This document shows, one piece after another, positions 12,621-26,905 of a DNA stretch of 64,000 nucleotides (the stretch's first letter is position 1; the number at the start of each line of letters is the position of its first letter). Below the pieces are notes generated by a model that worked only from the letters and a program-made list of their open reading frames with translations, was not told where the DNA came from and ran no database searches. The stretch is from Mesodorylaimus sp. YZB2_4 (lineage: Eukaryota; Nematoda; Enoplea; Dorylaimida; Dorylaimidae). The stretch lies in assembly GCA_030248295.1 (NCBI GenBank), contig JASANH010000606.1:1665397-1729396 (forward strand). Reading direction: 5' to 3'. Position numbers and translations under genes: made by a program.

Positions 12621-15600
12621 TCAAGCAGTCGGTTTACACAAGTTTTCGAAATATTTTCGCCTTTCCGAAACTGGCAGACCCATCACGTTACGAAGCTCTA
12701 TCAATATCCGATCGGGAGTTAGTCCGTGACCAAGTGGCTGACCGTCTTGCAGGCTCGCCGCGTCCCCGACTCCTTGCGCGCCTAGGTTGGGTGTGCTGTG
12801 GTACCGGCTGTCTACAAGAAAGTATATTTCCCCGCATCCACCACACCATCTAGCACTACGAGCATGCAACCGAGAACTCGAACTCACCTCCCCGACGATT
12901 GTTGGTCAGTCCACGCCTACGACGCGCGATCTTCGGCTGGTACTCCGCAGCTATGTCGTCCTCTTCGTCATCGTCATCCGATTCTTCCGAACTGGCTAAA
13001 AGGAAGGGCACTTGCTACCCGAGTCCACCACACCAATCAAACGGAACCTACTGGAAGAACTGCTGACATGCTCGCCGTGCCCGTTCAGAGTGGGCACTAC
13101 AGACACAGCCGCAGGGCCTTTCTCTCCTCGCCAACAAGTCGACGTGGTTTGCAAATGAGCCAGCTCAGATTCCAATTGACGCACTCGCTCATCGTAACGA
13201 CGTATTTCGGCATCCCGAGAACCCAGTTCCGCCTAAAATGCATCCATCCTTATATTCAACCAATCCAATCCCAAATCCGAACTAACGTGCAGAGAACTAA
13301 TCTGTGCAGAGCGATCGAAAATGGCATCCAACTGTTGTCTCACATTCTCGTCCGACAACGACCCTCCGTTTCTAAACAGACAAACCTGAAAATTGGTTTC
13401 ACAAGCACCATCTTTTCCTTACGCCATCTGATCCAAGATCCGTTTCACATCTTCTAATTCGTCTTCCATGCGCGAATTCTCCAGACACTTGGCCGAATAG
13501 GCAGCTGAGACATCCGACAATTCTCTGCTAATTTCTTGCAAAGCTTCCCTGAAAAAAATCCAGTTCCGCCAATCTGAACAAATATCAAAGTAAAAGGGCC
13601 TTACTGCAAATCGTGACGACACTGCTGCCCACTGCGCTCCCCATCCTCTTCGTTTGAATGGCGGTGAGAAAACGTGGTCTTCAATTTCTCTGCTTGCCTG
13701 TGAAGCTCCATCTCGTGCGCCTTTTGTAAAGCGTCTAGTGCTGAAAGGAAAATGCAGAACTTCATTATCCATACCATTTCAGGCGAAGAAAGGAAGCTGA
13801 GTTTGAGGTTGCTCTGGATAAGCATTAGAAACACCATCGTTTAGGGCGAGGGTCTACTCAGGTGGGAATCTACCCCTGTATATCTGACCCACTGAATCTC
13901 GTTACCTTGTCGAGTAGCTTCCTTCTCTTCCGTCAGCGACTTCTCGTAATCCCGTGTCAACCGCAGTATCTCCCGACGATGCTCATCCCGTATCTCATCC
14001 ACTAGCTGCGAATGAGCTCTCTCCAGTGTCGCTAAACTGTGATCAGTCACTGCCTAAACAAACATCAATCAATCAACACAATCAATCAATAACTCAGCAC
14101 TGCTACCTTCATGGATTCCATATCGCTGTACAATTTCTTCCTTCTTTCCTGTTCCGCCATCAACTCTCTCTTCAGCGTTTCTATTTCTGTTGCGTGAGCA
14201 CCCCGCAATGTCTCCAACTCCTCGTTGTGGTAACTCTGAAAAAGTCAAGCCGAAGTGTGCATTCGTCCACGCCAAGCCCTCCTAGATAGTCCCAAGCGTT
14301 AGAAAGCAGTGCCTGGCAAGTGGGCGTAACGTTATGCGTACGTGACACAAGTAAAAGTGGGCGACCCGTGAACAGAAAACTAGCCAAGACGTAGCGATAT
14401 AAGTGCTCAATCAGACAAAGTGCTCGTCTTCGCCGTCGATTCCAGCACAGCATCAGTAATCCAGAACGGACACACGGAATCGCCTTCCTAAATTTCCATT
14501 TCATGGAATATATACAATGGCTGTCAGAAAACGGAGCCCGCCTCTGCTTACTAACTATTCAGTAAGACTATGATTACAGTACACCCCACGTATTGCACTG
14601 ACCCAATGGTCCACTCATCCCAGCATATAGCGTACCTGCATTTCCAAAATTTCTTGCTCAAGCTCAGCCACCTCGCCAGCCAGATTAGTAGGTGCATCAC
14701 AGCTTCCGTCAGAAGGTACCAGCCTCTTCCAATGTTCCACTTCGTCCTAAACCATAAATACACGACTTAACTTAAAACAAAGCGTGCCGTGCTATAAGCA
14801 AAATAAGCCTATATAAACCAGAAGTGCGTGCCAGTTCAAAGAAAACTGAAAGGCGTTATAAAAAGCCAAGCAAAACTGGCAGCTATCCCAGATTCGATTC
14901 CCAGATCCCAGCACCCGCAATACCTTCGATCTAAGCCGAGGCGCAGAGTCATTACTAAACTCATCAGACTCGTCTCCAACCTCGACCACTCTCCCGTCTC
15001 GCCCCATCGATTTCTGATTACCACACCACTCGCACTGTTGATCGTACAACACACGATGCAGCATGCCCTCGTGCACCGAGGCCATCTCTCGCATTCGACA
15101 TTCGTAAAATACTGACAACTGCACTGCCACCAACTTTGTCCCGACATTGGACAAAATTCGGTAAAATAGTTGTTTCGTCAATGGTTCGTAATGAGCCACG
15201 CATTCGGCCAATTTCGATCCTTTTTTCAAAAATATCTGCAAACCCGATTCGACGTGCTCTTGCCCAAAATCGAATGTTCTTTTCGAGCTGGTCTTTCTCG
15301 CCTGCACTTCATTGCTACAATCCTCCTCGATCCACGATTTATATCCATGCACGATGGCCCTCGCCGACAACAGACTCGCCAAGACGGCCGTATCTGCACC
15401 AGCACCCTTTCCTAAACAATCCGCATTCTCTAGTTCTCTCGAAAACGCTGAATCGATATGGGCCATCCTCCTCATTGCGGTATTCATTGGCGTTGCTCCG
15501 TTCGAAGTCCCCGACTGTTTCAGGTGCTTTAGAAACGTTAATAACCGATTTTTAACAGCCTCGCGCATCTCATCCTTTCCGTCTTTTCGATCGCCTTTTT

Positions 15601-18600
15601 GCTCCAAAACGCCAGCAATCAGTCCACTGATCTTTTCCACCAACTGATTGCATAAGGCCACGGTCGATTCGGCAGCCTCTGCCACCACCGAGGCGGCCCC
15701 ACTTTGACTCCACTCCATCGTCGACGCGTCCGTATCGAACGTGTCTAAATTGGTTTCCACTCTGGACAATATGTGCGTGATTTCATCTTTCAAAATGCTC
15801 GACCTCAACGTTTCCATCGAGCACGACGTTGTTTCTTCGGGATTCGATTCGAAAACAGTAACATCTCGCAACAGATTCCTGGACAGAGTCTGCAAGGCCA
15901 CCAATCGAGCATCCGAGTCGGCCGGTCCAAAATGCAGCTTATCACGCCAATTAGCTGGCATGGTCGAAATTAGCTCGTTCAAATGTGCCGTCACAAAGTT
16001 TTTTGTTTCTTCGCAAAGAATATTGAAGAAATTCACATCCAACCGATGTTCCAGCATGGACAGCATTCGTCGATCGTCGTTCGCGTCTCCGAGGAAATCG
16101 TTCAATCGTCGCAAGACCACATACGCGTTTCTGATGTCTCGTAGTTTCACGGCCATCCGCAGACGCTCTTCATTCTTGCTGGCTTCGATAATGTTAGCGA
16201 TCTCGGTCAATAGGCACGCTTCGAGGACCATAGTTTCGGTCAATATGACACGGAAATCGTCCGACGTCAACACCGTGCACCGCGTTGAATCGTTGTACTT
16301 CTTCTCCAAGTACGACGCCAACTTGGTAGCCAAATCAGCGTGCAAGGCGGACACGGAATAGTCCCAATAGGTCGAAAAGGGGACAGCGGGTTCAGAATTG
16401 TGGATAGGTTGGTTATTAGTAGAAGGGAGAGGGAAGGCAACGGGGATTCTACTGATCGAAGATTCAGCAATCTCGTGCGATCCATGCAACGATTCACACT
16501 CGCCAGCAGCATCCACGCCATTCCCATTCTCAAGCACTCTTACCATCGACAAAGCATCGTCGCGTTTTGTCAGTGCGGCGAATCGTTCCTGAACTTCAAC
16601 CAATCGATTCAAGACATCCTTGAAATTGAAATCCCTCATGAACTCATTCGGCGACGATTTCTCGCTCGGTTGCGTCTGCCGATCAATATCTCCAATGTAT
16701 TGATGCACCGCGATCAGATCATCCGACAGTTCTTTTAATTCCGCCCCGACCGAAGCGCGATTTGGTAACGAGTTTGACGAAATCGCCGACAACTTGGCCT
16801 CGACCATGGTTTGCAAAAACTCCGTCTCGTTCTTCAATGTGGCCAATAGACGTCGATTCTGATCGTGGCAATAGTGACGAAGGCTGTCGAAACGTATCTC
16901 ATTCTCGCTATCCTCACCCGCCCCGGCCTGTTTGCTTGCATCCAGCTGTCCCTCACTTTTTTCCGCGTCGCCCGACGACGCCGTCGATTGAGCGGTGTCC
17001 GCAATCGCTCGATTCGATACTTCCAAATCGTGCAATTTCAATGTCAACGCGGCCACTTTGGCTTCGCTCTCGGCCAATTTCGCTTCCAGCTGCGCAACCG
17101 AATTCTCATTTCGTTCTCCCACCGTCATCGGGCCGGGGCGTTTTCGCGACTGCTGCGCAATCTCCTTGACTTTTTGCTGATCCGACGACCTCTCGCTCAT
17201 GAGTTCACGTTCCCGCTCATCCAACCGACGTATGGTCTCCCTAAGTTGTCTTTCCATAGCGTTCACTCGACGACTCCAATCTTCGGACAGACTCGAGAAT
17301 TTGGCCCGTTCGCTATCCAAATCTTGCAAGCTCGACGATAGCACCGTCTCCGTGTCCGATAATTCGTTGACTGAGTAATCCAATTTCCTCGTCAGCACTT
17401 CTATTTCCTCCTGTTTGGACCATATGTCACGCTCGGCTTCCTGCAGAGTCTTCCTCAGTCGATCCAACTCCGCTTCCGAATCACCCGCGGCAGTTGACCC
17501 GATCGCACTGGCCAGGACGCCGCTGCGGCAAACCTAAAATACAAATTGGCTCGTCTTTTTTTTGGGTCTTCAACTTTTCAACCGTTCTAGTTCTCCAGTT
17601 TGATTATTGCGATAAGGAGCCCCCTTAGACTCCTTTGTGCACACAAATAGACCATTTACGAGAATTCAGTGAGTTAGTCCGAATAAGCAAAATCCCATTC
17701 AGATTACCCCTGGCCTACCTCGCGATGGGGGCCGTTCGTTACCACTCGTAGGCGTTCATTCTCGGTTTCCGTTTCGCTTAAACGACTTCTCGTACGCTCC
17801 AATTCCTGACGCACCGTTTCCAGCTGAAATTACAGCCAAAATCGTAAGAAAAAGTGTGTAACAGCCCTAAAGTAGGCAGACATTGAACGTGGCCCCGCTC
17901 TTACGTCTAATCTCAGCTCGAAACGAGCGATAACAGCTCACTCAGCAAACTCTCCGCCAAAATGACCTTTTATAGCCAAAATTGCGATTACGCACTGAAA
18001 AACACGCGTGCGAATCCTTTCCAAGCCACTATACCAAATATCGTACTGGCCTGCATGTACTGTAACAACAATTCGCCACCCCCTGGCGACCGCAGTCGAG
18101 ACCAAAAAAGGCACCTGTATTCGAGTGAATTTCATCAAAGTATTGGCGTAGTAGTGGACCAAGCATCGGCAATTCTGTTCTTTTATCCCACACGTTCCTA
18201 TTCCCATTTCCGACCGATCCGAGGACATCATTCTGGCACGACGATGCCGACCGCCCTGCTCACCGCTCGGAATCAAAACTGTCGCGCCAATACTTTCCCG
18301 GACCACAATGCCATCTATAGTCAGCCGGCTCGCATGCACGATTTGAAACGACAGCTCTCGGTTAGACAACGCGCGCGTACAGATGATTCGTTTCGAAAAA
18401 GGGGGTTTCGCTGGCTCTATTATGCTCGCAAGCAGCTAACATACTGCCCGCCAGCACCCCACCCAGTTAACCGCCAGGCCTTCGCCGTGTTGAATAATCA
18501 TACCAGCAACCAATGGATAAAAAGTACACAATGGTATCGCCATTTATACGCTGCAAACAGGTGGCTCGAAGGACGAACAAAATGGCTACCCCAACAAAGT

Positions 18601-21600
18601 TTGAATTTCGAATTGTTTTGAAATACCGTCTCTCATACGTCATGAAACAAAAGGCTCCAAGTGCCCTAATTTATCACGCGCTGTTTCCAAAAGTTACATT
18701 TCTCAGACCACAACAAGCTGAAGAAAATACAAAAAAATATGGCCTTATTTCAAAACGGGGAACCACCAACACACTTGGCGGCAGTGCCCAGCTTCCCCAT
18801 CCATCTTTTTACCACACCCTCGGCTATGAGAAGGATCGAGTAAAAACAGGTCGGCCTGGTCGTGATGTCCACTAGGCCCATTAAAAAGCCGACAACTTTC
18901 TCTAAACAAGCAAATAACGTCACTTAGCGAAAATGCTCAGCTCGAGGGCAAACAGTCAAAACTTTTAGCAAGCATTAGTTCCGAGATTATCCAAACATAA
19001 ACCAAATGCCTCACTTCTTCCAAAACAGAATCCAGAGCCTCGCCGTCGTCCACGTTGCTGGCCATCGTAATGCACATACACTTCAAGTCCACACCATCCC
19101 ATCCAATTTCCTTGCTGCTACTTCTCACAAAACTAACATTCTGAAACTCGCCTGCACCAGAATCCGAGAGCCTTAGTCATCCTCCTCGCTCACTCTAAGT
19201 CCACAAATGCTCCTTTTATCCGCCTTACAATAGTGCGATTAAAGTAAAACATTTGCTCTTACCTGACTTTGCAGCATAGCGATGACGTTGGCCTCGACCC
19301 GAGCACTTTCCGACGAAAAGTTCCTCTAAAAATGTGCAAAGAAACGAGCTGATTTTACTGCCAAAACCATCCAGCACAAACTAGCACTCGTTCCACGAAC
19401 AGCTGCCTCATAGAAATAAGATCGAACAGTCTCGCGCCGACTCAATGATCTCGTGTAAAATAAAAACATATTGCCCTCAGCTCCTCAAAAACTATCATAA
19501 ACTGTAATGGAACTCCGTCGCCAAAAATAATCTATTCGCTCAAGAGTATTATTTCCAAAAAACTTGAATTTTCAACTCAAAATTTCTCTTCTACCGCGTC
19601 GACACGCATAAACTCCCACCCTCCGCTCCTAACCACCTGGATCACTCCTTCAAGAAGGCGCAAATTGAAACGGCTAGCCGAAGATATACCATCCCGAGTA
19701 AACACCCTGGTTTCTCAGCGGCCAGCAGACACCGCAGACGGCTCGCTAACAAATTCTATCTTTGAAAAGAAGGCACCAATGATGTATTTTAGATTCTCAT
19801 AATTATCAATCACCTGGAATTCAAGTCCAACCGCCCGCCAAGATCAAACTTACAACCAGTAGCCTCCAACAAGAACGGCATTGCTTAACTTCTCGACTTA
19901 AGCACAACACCAGTCACGAATTCGTTGGAATCAAAAATTAAACACGATAAGCCCCATCGAAAACACAAGAGTCAGGCGGCCTTCTACTTGACAGATGCTT
20001 CAAATTATAGAATTCTACTCCTACTTTTCAATCGCCAGCTTCGTGTATTTGTAAACGCTTTTACTAATGCACGCGTGCGGCCATTGATGACAAGCCCGTC
20101 GGCGAGCACAAAACGTCGACCGAACGCCGATGAACTAAGAGCCCCCTCCCCCCCCCCCCCCAACACGCAACCAAATCTAAACTCACCCCATCGAAAATAA
20201 CTTCGGAGTGGACTAGAACTGCTGGTCCCCCATTCGTTGTCGCTAGCGAAGGTGTGCTTGACCGATTGTCTGACGGACTTCTAAACAAACGCAATAAACC
20301 ATATCATTAGCTCTCCTCAAACCAGCAAATTTCATTGCATTTTTTGCAGTACCTGGTACGAAGTTGCGCAGGTGACCGTTGTCTCCTCGACGTGTCTCGT
20401 TCTTTTACTCGAGAGACGGGCGATCGACGGACAGTTGGCGATAGACTACGACGTCGTCGAGGAGTACTCGCACCCGAATACGTTGCAGTTTCAGCATCGT
20501 CCGATTGCGGATCGTGAACACCGCTTTCGACGGATCTACAAATAAAAATGTAATTCGTGGAGTTACGACCGTCATAAACAGATTTATGACCACAAATCCA
20601 TGCCGTGACAATAATTGAAAACATACGCCTCATAAACCTTCCACTAGTCTTACAACCAACAGGACTTGTAGGTCAGACACTTCCTTATTTCCCCCAACCT
20701 TACCTTCCTGACACTGATATTTCGTCGGCTCTCGAACTGCTCCTGATACTTTCCACATCCTCTTCGTCCTCCTCCTCGCCGTCCGTATCACACGAAGCAT
20801 CCCGACGATGTGAGTCGGGAGCGACATATGCGATCCGCTTTTTCTTCTGAAAAGCAAAATGACTGTTCACAAAACCCAACAAAAATCAAATTCCAACTTG
20901 CCGTCTGTTCATGTCGATATAAGCCATTCCCATAAGGCACCTGGTTATTGTTATTCTCCAAGGCAGTCGCCGTCAGGTTTTGCTGCATTGCCGTAATCCA
21001 ACTGTCTCGAATTCCGGGTGTCAAGGCCGACAGGACGTATCGCACGTGCTTACACTAAACGAACCTCTCACTCAAGGGATCTACGATAACCACATAGGTC
21101 GCCTGATTACCTTGACTTCTATGCCATAGTTTCGAGCAGCACTGAGCGGATGAACAGACATGCAATCGCTTAGATCGATTTTTACTGTTGCGTCCGAAGA
21201 GCCGTCCTCTGCCCAAGCGTCCCTGAAAGCGGCATACAATACCAGACACCAGCCCAGCACAAAACAAAATACTGCTACTTACTTGTACATCTTCAGTGAC
21301 AGCCCAGCCAAAACTACCCAGTGCTTAGTCCAATCGCTATCCGATCGTCCTTTCAGCATGAGCCATCCTTTGCGCAGCGTGTGCATCAAGGCAGTGTTTT
21401 CCTGCAAGAAAAAGCAATGCCCTCGCTGAGAAGCAAATTATTGGGGACAATTACACGTTCTTCAGCCTCAACCAACAAACACGCTTGCCTACCTTCGAGC
21501 AATCCCTCGCCTCTTCTTCAACTTTCAACTCCGACTTGCTGGTAACTTCGGACCCACCAGCTCGACCGTTAGCCGTCACCGGGATTGAGCTCACTGCTTT

Positions 21601-24600
21601 CGCACTGGACTCACGGTTTGTTTGCCTCGTTCGCTCTTGGACCGCCATAGCTTCCGACAGTTTTCCAGCGTTCAACAACGATGAGATTGTCTTCTGGTCG
21701 TTCGTGGTTGAAGCATTCTTCGCCGTCCTCAACCGCACAGTCCAACTGCTGCTGGCATCCTCAGACCTCGACGCGTCCTCTTCCTCGCTGACTTGACGCA
21801 CAGCGCACGGCCTATCATCCACAGTCACATCGCTAAGATCGAATTCGGAGAACGTTTTACTCCGAGCCTCATCCCTGGATCTTGTTGTTTTCCGATTTTT
21901 AACACTTCGAGGAGTTCCATGGAAAGACGAATCGTTCGAACGAGCCACGTCCACTTTAGCCTGCGATAAAGGATCCGATGTTCGTCTTTGACTTCGATCC
22001 CTAAACGGAGACGTTTTCACGTGGACCAGCGTCGGGCCTCCATTCGCCTGGTCGCCATTGGCTACGGCTGGTCGATGCGGGTTCTCAAACAAAAACCATC
22101 TCACTTCCTGCTCCAAATAAACAATAGCCCACACTTTACTTGATGTTCTCCATTCACCGAATTGTTCAATCGCATTTTTCGCTGAACCAATTGTTTCGAA
22201 TAAATGCAGAGTAAATCGCGCCACCTAAAAGAAAAACGAAAACTATATCATCCACACAAACACTACAACCAATTTTCATCGAGCACGTCTCCACCGTTAT
22301 TCAAAAATCCAAACAGTGCCCTCAGACAGTGGTGAAAACACGATACTGGCCTTATAGGATGGCGTGTCTACTCGAATGGCAGACGGCACGAGGACCCACC
22401 AATAGATACTACAATTACATCTTGTGGCGGCCCTGGGTTTGCACACAAAAAAGATGAACAAGGCCGTGAGCCACAGACGGAGATGACGATGTCCTCATCT
22501 CCATGCCACAATGCCGAATGCGGTAAAAGGGAAACGAACCACTCCGACTCAACATCAACAAGTCGGTCTCCCCTCTTACACGCCTTGTTGACGCGGCCAA
22601 TACATTCATGAATGACCTCGAGTAACTTTTTCTCCTCCTATCACACATTCATACACATAATTTGACATACCATTTAATCTCGTCCGCCGTGTCCGCCTTA
22701 AAATAGTGCTGCTCGTTCGACTGTGTTGTAACCCGTAACGAATGACTATGACCGGTTAACTCCTCGGCTTCATCCACTTGCGTAACTGTCGTCATATCGA
22801 CCACGCCCTGAGGCACTGTGTCCACCTAAAACAAGCCTTGCTTACCCCGCATTCTGGACACGGCCCCTGCCATGTATCAATGCCCGTCCCCTATGCATTT
22901 CCCACCCCTTCTCAAACTCCCGAACTACTCGACCATCGTGTCTCCGAGATGCGCGTCGATTCACGGCTTATTCAACTATTCATACAAGTTTTCAAAAGCG
23001 AAACGGACAACTCTGAACACGTTGCGTCAGAAGGAATCTCACCCTCCGAATCGTCTTAGATATGAATAGCAATGGTCAAGTAGCCTTTCGCAAGAGCCAC
23101 CTGACCATGGGGTGCAAGAAATTTCACAACATATGTCCCCACTGTTGGAATTCGTGAAAAGATCTACGAGCTTTCCCAAATAAAAACCTGTACGATTCGC
23201 CCTTGAACAAACCAACAGCGCCTATTCGCCTCGAAGTTCGGTCTTTAACGACCCCCACTAGGGCAGCAGAAAGGCATCCCCAAACATTAGATTTGCTGCG
23301 GAATTCCAACACTAATCCTTAAAGTCCTCAGAGTAGCCACAAGCGTCAAAAATAGCGCAGTATCAAATGCCTCCTTCCCCAAGACCACTTACATGTTGAT
23401 CCAAGGCGTAAGATAATTCTCCGTCGTCGTAAAGCGCAAACCAACGCCTTTGCCACCGCTAAAAAGAAGACTAGCTTAATTAAAAACTGCACACACACTC
23501 GACAAGTGCCAAATGCTCTGCTCTAGCATCAAATGCGTAAAAACTGTTACCACATCTCTATGCATCAATGAACATTGTAACATAATCTCCTGTAATATCC
23601 AAAACAACACTTGCTCCTGCACTCCGACTTGTTTTCCTGCCAAACGATGCCACATTTTCATTCACGACTTACCCGGCTCCTCTGCACTGAATTACTGAAA
23701 TCAACTCCTTCCGGCGCCACGTAAAGAAACCCGCATTTGGTGATCTTTCGATTCATCTGAAAGACATAAGAATCTGAAGCGGCCGCCACTGGAGGTGATT
23801 GGCAGTGAAACTGATAAGCGAGACTCCTTCCACTGCTCATTTCAGAGCCTGTTGTGAAATGCATTGTCTCCGACTGGTGCACAGCATCAGTTCATCAAGC
23901 GGCTACGTACACGCGTAGAAAAGTCATTCGGCGATAGAGTGAAAATAGAACTAAAGCAGACAAATATGAGGCTGCCTAAACGAACCACCAGCTGTCGATG
24001 ATCGAGTGCACACACGCGACCAAACGTGTGTAAACAAAAGCTAGCTTTTGCTCCACTCAATTTTTTATCATAAAACACTACCGGCACGGCAGGGCGGAAG
24101 TTTCTCAGGGATGCCCAAAGTATTAGCGACGAGGCCACTACTGTAAGACCCTCCTGTCGGCATGAATAGTCCTCTTGACAAGCCATGAGAAAAAGAAGCT
24201 ATAAAAAGCATACCAGCGTGTGGGTCACCGACGATTGGTCACTAAGCGGACAAATTTTAAAATCGCACCGTTAGGTACTCAATGACGCAAAACAAAAGCA
24301 CGCTTCGTCGATCGACGACCTTCGAGATGGCACGATAAAGGAAGGAATAGGACGGCACAACCTGCCCAAACCCCGAGTCCAACTATCCAACCGTCTTGGA
24401 GCCACATGTCCAACCGAGTCCACATCAAACATCCTTAACCCAAAAGGAAGAGCGATGTTCAGTTTTTTCTCGCTGCCGCCCGCAGAACAACATTTTTGGG
24501 CCACGTCGCAGGCGGATAAAATGTCGCCAACTTTGAGCGTGCCATATGCATTAGCCCAAATAGGAAAAAGGCGACAGCTCGGTGGATTCCAGTGTCGCGG

Positions 24601-25492
24601 CTGGTGTCACCAAAAACTACCGCGATATACCGTATTATGGCCGACAACGAAAATAGCGTCAGGTCGCACAAAATGACAACACAAAACCCATCTCTCACTC
24701 ACTTTATATCCTCCGCCGCAAAAATTCGTGCCTGCGGGATTGGAATAACGAGTGCCTTACAAGAAAAGAATGCGAAAACATCTACGATAATAAAAGGAAA
24801 GTGTAGGCACCCATTTATCTCGTGAGCGCGCGCTAAAACCATGAATGGAATCGTGGATCCTATGACCGTGTGCCCTGGCACTCTTAGGAAAGTTTTGAAG
24901 AAAACTTCTCCGTCGACAACAGAACCACCCCGCCTTCCTCTAAGCCACTCTAGACTGCAGCAGGGACTAAACTAGGCAGTGAGTAAAAGTAGTCAGTCAA
25001 GGTCAACATCACGTAGAAACATCGTTTTCTCCTGAAAACCCGAGTCGATTGTGACCGAATTGGGATTGACAGAGGACGGGCGCCTAGACGAGGTTGCCGA
25101 ACTTATTGGTGACAAATCTATGACCGGTTTTCTTCCAGGCGGCACAATGCATGATACGTCAACAATGGCAGTCAGCAGTGAAATCGCCGTCAAACTGCGA
25201 TTACCCTCCATTGAACAAACGCGACAAGGCCAAGAATAAGAAAATAAATCGTCATTATTATAGAAAACTAGACTTGTAATGAGTTTTCCAGACCCACAAG
25301 TGAGCAACATTGGCCAAAGAACAGAAGAAAAATACTATAGTTGTCGCGCAAAGGTCACGCCAATCTTACCTTATTTGCCTGTAACGCCTCGTCGGAATGA
25401 GCATCGAGAGATCGAAAACAGTTCTGACACCGATTTCGATTGAATTGATTCGCTCGAAATTTCAAACAAAGGGCGGCACGTTGTAAATCCAT
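12621..25492 (-). CDS. Myosin phosphatase Rho-interacting protein (MPRIP/outspread) orthologue
   Basis: MPRIP links RhoA and myosin phosphatase to F-actin. The first exon (25492-25370) holds the conserved N-terminal motif [17 protein letters not shown]1 is encoded by 23756-23673, 23458-23393, 22825-22671 and 22616-22580 ([42 protein letters not shown]), which all join in phase. A Ser-rich linker exon ends at 21493. PH2 starts at 21401-21283 ([21 protein letters not shown]) and continues with RNYGIEVK and [13 protein letters not shown] near 21220-20890. Disordered exons follow, then coiled coil, including one 870-codon exon (17533-14924). The C-terminal coiled-coil exons between 14747 and 13420 keep MPRIP landmarks such as AYSAKCLEN. 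The last exon has STPNL and ends [15 protein letters not shown], like the MPRIP tail. Exon borders between about 21000 and 17800 are approximate. Confidence 0.9.
14924..17533 (-). other. 870-codon single exon of the MPRIP-like gene
   Basis: This is one uninterrupted exon within the MPRIP-like gene. It starts after a TTTTAG acceptor and ends at a donor reading AAG|GTATTG. Its first ~150 codons are heptad-like coiled coil (Leu, Glu, Arg and Gln rich). The remainder is mostly helical, with conserved-looking blocks such as [19 protein letters not shown] and [10 protein letters not shown]. Short MPRIP isoforms lack such a region between PH2 and the C-terminal coiled coil, while long vertebrate isoforms carry a large extra exon. 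Whether the two are homologous cannot be judged by eye. Confidence 0.75.
24993..25310 (-). other. coding-like stretch inside intron 1 of the MPRIP-like gene
   Basis: An open frame with Ser/Pro-rich, protein-like composition ([18 protein letters not shown]) lies between the first two MPRIP-like exons. Those exons join in phase without it, and the join matches the human protein, so it is not needed. It may be an alternative exon or chance. No clear donor was found at its 3' side. Confidence 0.2.
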
Positions 25493-26287
25493 TGGGCAAC
25501 AGTTTTTTGGGCGATATATCTGGATAAAGTCGAAAAGTTGGCACTAGGACAACAATATAACAAGAGAATAACAAAGGGGAAACTGGGCCAATAACAGTAA
25601 ATAGTATAAGTAAATGTGCATACTTTTGTCGTTCCGGCCCGTCCGCCGCCTCACATCGCAAATGGGCGACACAAAACCAATGGACCGGTCGAAAACACGG
25701 TCTTGGCTCTGGCTATGTATACTTTGGTCGAGGACGATTGGTCCGCACCGCTGCCGCTGTTCTCGTTTTCGGTGACTGATGATGATGTCCGTCGGCCCAA
25801 TCGGCGGCCACTTCAACCGCAAAATGCCTAGCCTCGTTCTTCGGTCAGTCAGTTGGCAGGTAGTGCCTAGGTAAAAACCAAACGAAAACTCTGCACCAAC
25901 CCCGACAAAACGACTCTCGCCACCCCTGCACCGCATGCCTATCACCCCAGCCGACTTGTTCAAATATGTACCCATATAAAATGCGAATCACTGGCCACAC
26001 TTTATTACCTTATAAGTGCGGCCCGAGGAGAGGCCATGTTCCGCCAGCAAGCTGCTTTGGCTTCATGTAAGCAGCAAGCAGCCACAACGTAGGCGGAGAG
26101 CGGACAGCAATGACCCGCGGAGCTGCGGACTGGTCATCTGGTGCGGCCCAAATTTACGCGCGCATAGCAGACAATTATTACCTTTTATATCAGTCGCCGC
26201 TAAAGCAAGATAGCAATACGGTTCCAACGTGCAGCAGAGAATTATGGCAATCGTAGCAGCCATGCTACCCAAATTCGACTGATCCTT
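25493..26287. other. 5' flank of MPRIP-like gene, no gene seen
   Basis: The sequence upstream of the MPRIP-like first coding exon presumably carries its promoter and 5' UTR. Open frames on both strands are short and overlap one another without splice support. Confidence 0.45.
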
Positions 26288-26342
26288 GGGCCAGTTTCAC
26301 AATCAGCTTGGGCATGTCCTAACTGATTTGTGAAACTGGCCC
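26288..26342. repeat. short hairpin / solo palindromic element
   Basis: The sequence GGGCCAGTTTCACAATCAG at the left is followed, after a 16-17-base loop, by its near-perfect inverted copy ending at 26342. The only mismatch in the arms is one inserted A. This resembles a foldback or very short MITE remnant. No protein-coding role is suggested. Confidence 0.7.
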
Positions 26343-26714
26343 CTGGTGTGGCTGACAGGTTATATGAGATGGCTCTGGCGTCACTTTGCTCGGGACCATT
26401 GCAACTCGGCGCACCTACCTTGCACAACTTTGTCAGGCTGGCCATCGACCACAAAGCTCAAGGAGCAGGCAGACAGCTGCAGCCACGCTCAAAGGAATAT
26501 AAGGATCACTTGGGCGAGATAATCAATTTTTAAATCTAACGAAGGAGGTCACAACGAAAACTGTTCCCACGTTCTCCTTTTTTTATATTCGTGGTATCAG
26601 AGAGAGGTTTGCCTCAGGTACAGTATATGTAGCCACTCCGGCGCGTTGCTTGTGACGGGGTCACAGCAAACGTAACTTCGTTGCAAGGGATCTCGTCACA
26701 AGCTCGAGGATTTC

Positions 26715-26905
26715 GTTGCTCGTGATTTATTGGTGCAATGGCTCGCGGCTTGTCTATGCCATATTGCTCGATAAAGAGCCACTGGAAGTTTCGATCCCCA
26801 GGGACAGAGGCCGGTTTGTGGGCCCTTGTGCGCCGCAGGACGTGTGCGAGCCATTCGGCACAGTCGAGGTGCTCTCGTGGGAGAGACAGTCTCAGTTGGC
26901 ACGAA
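26715..26905 (+). mobile_element. tRNA-derived SINE, family A, copy 1 (diverged)
   Basis: An A-box-like TGGTGCAATGG (26731-26741) and a B-box-like GTTTCGATCCC (26788-26798) are followed by GAGGCCGGTTTG and GTCGAGGTGCTC...GGGAGAGACAG. The same series of motifs, in the same order, occurs in the element at 53341-53640, so these are two diverged copies of one family. Confidence 0.6.

Noticed and set aside
17938-18621. open frames on both strands inside an MPRIP intron
   Set aside because: Neither has splice borders or domains. The flanking exons account for the gene.
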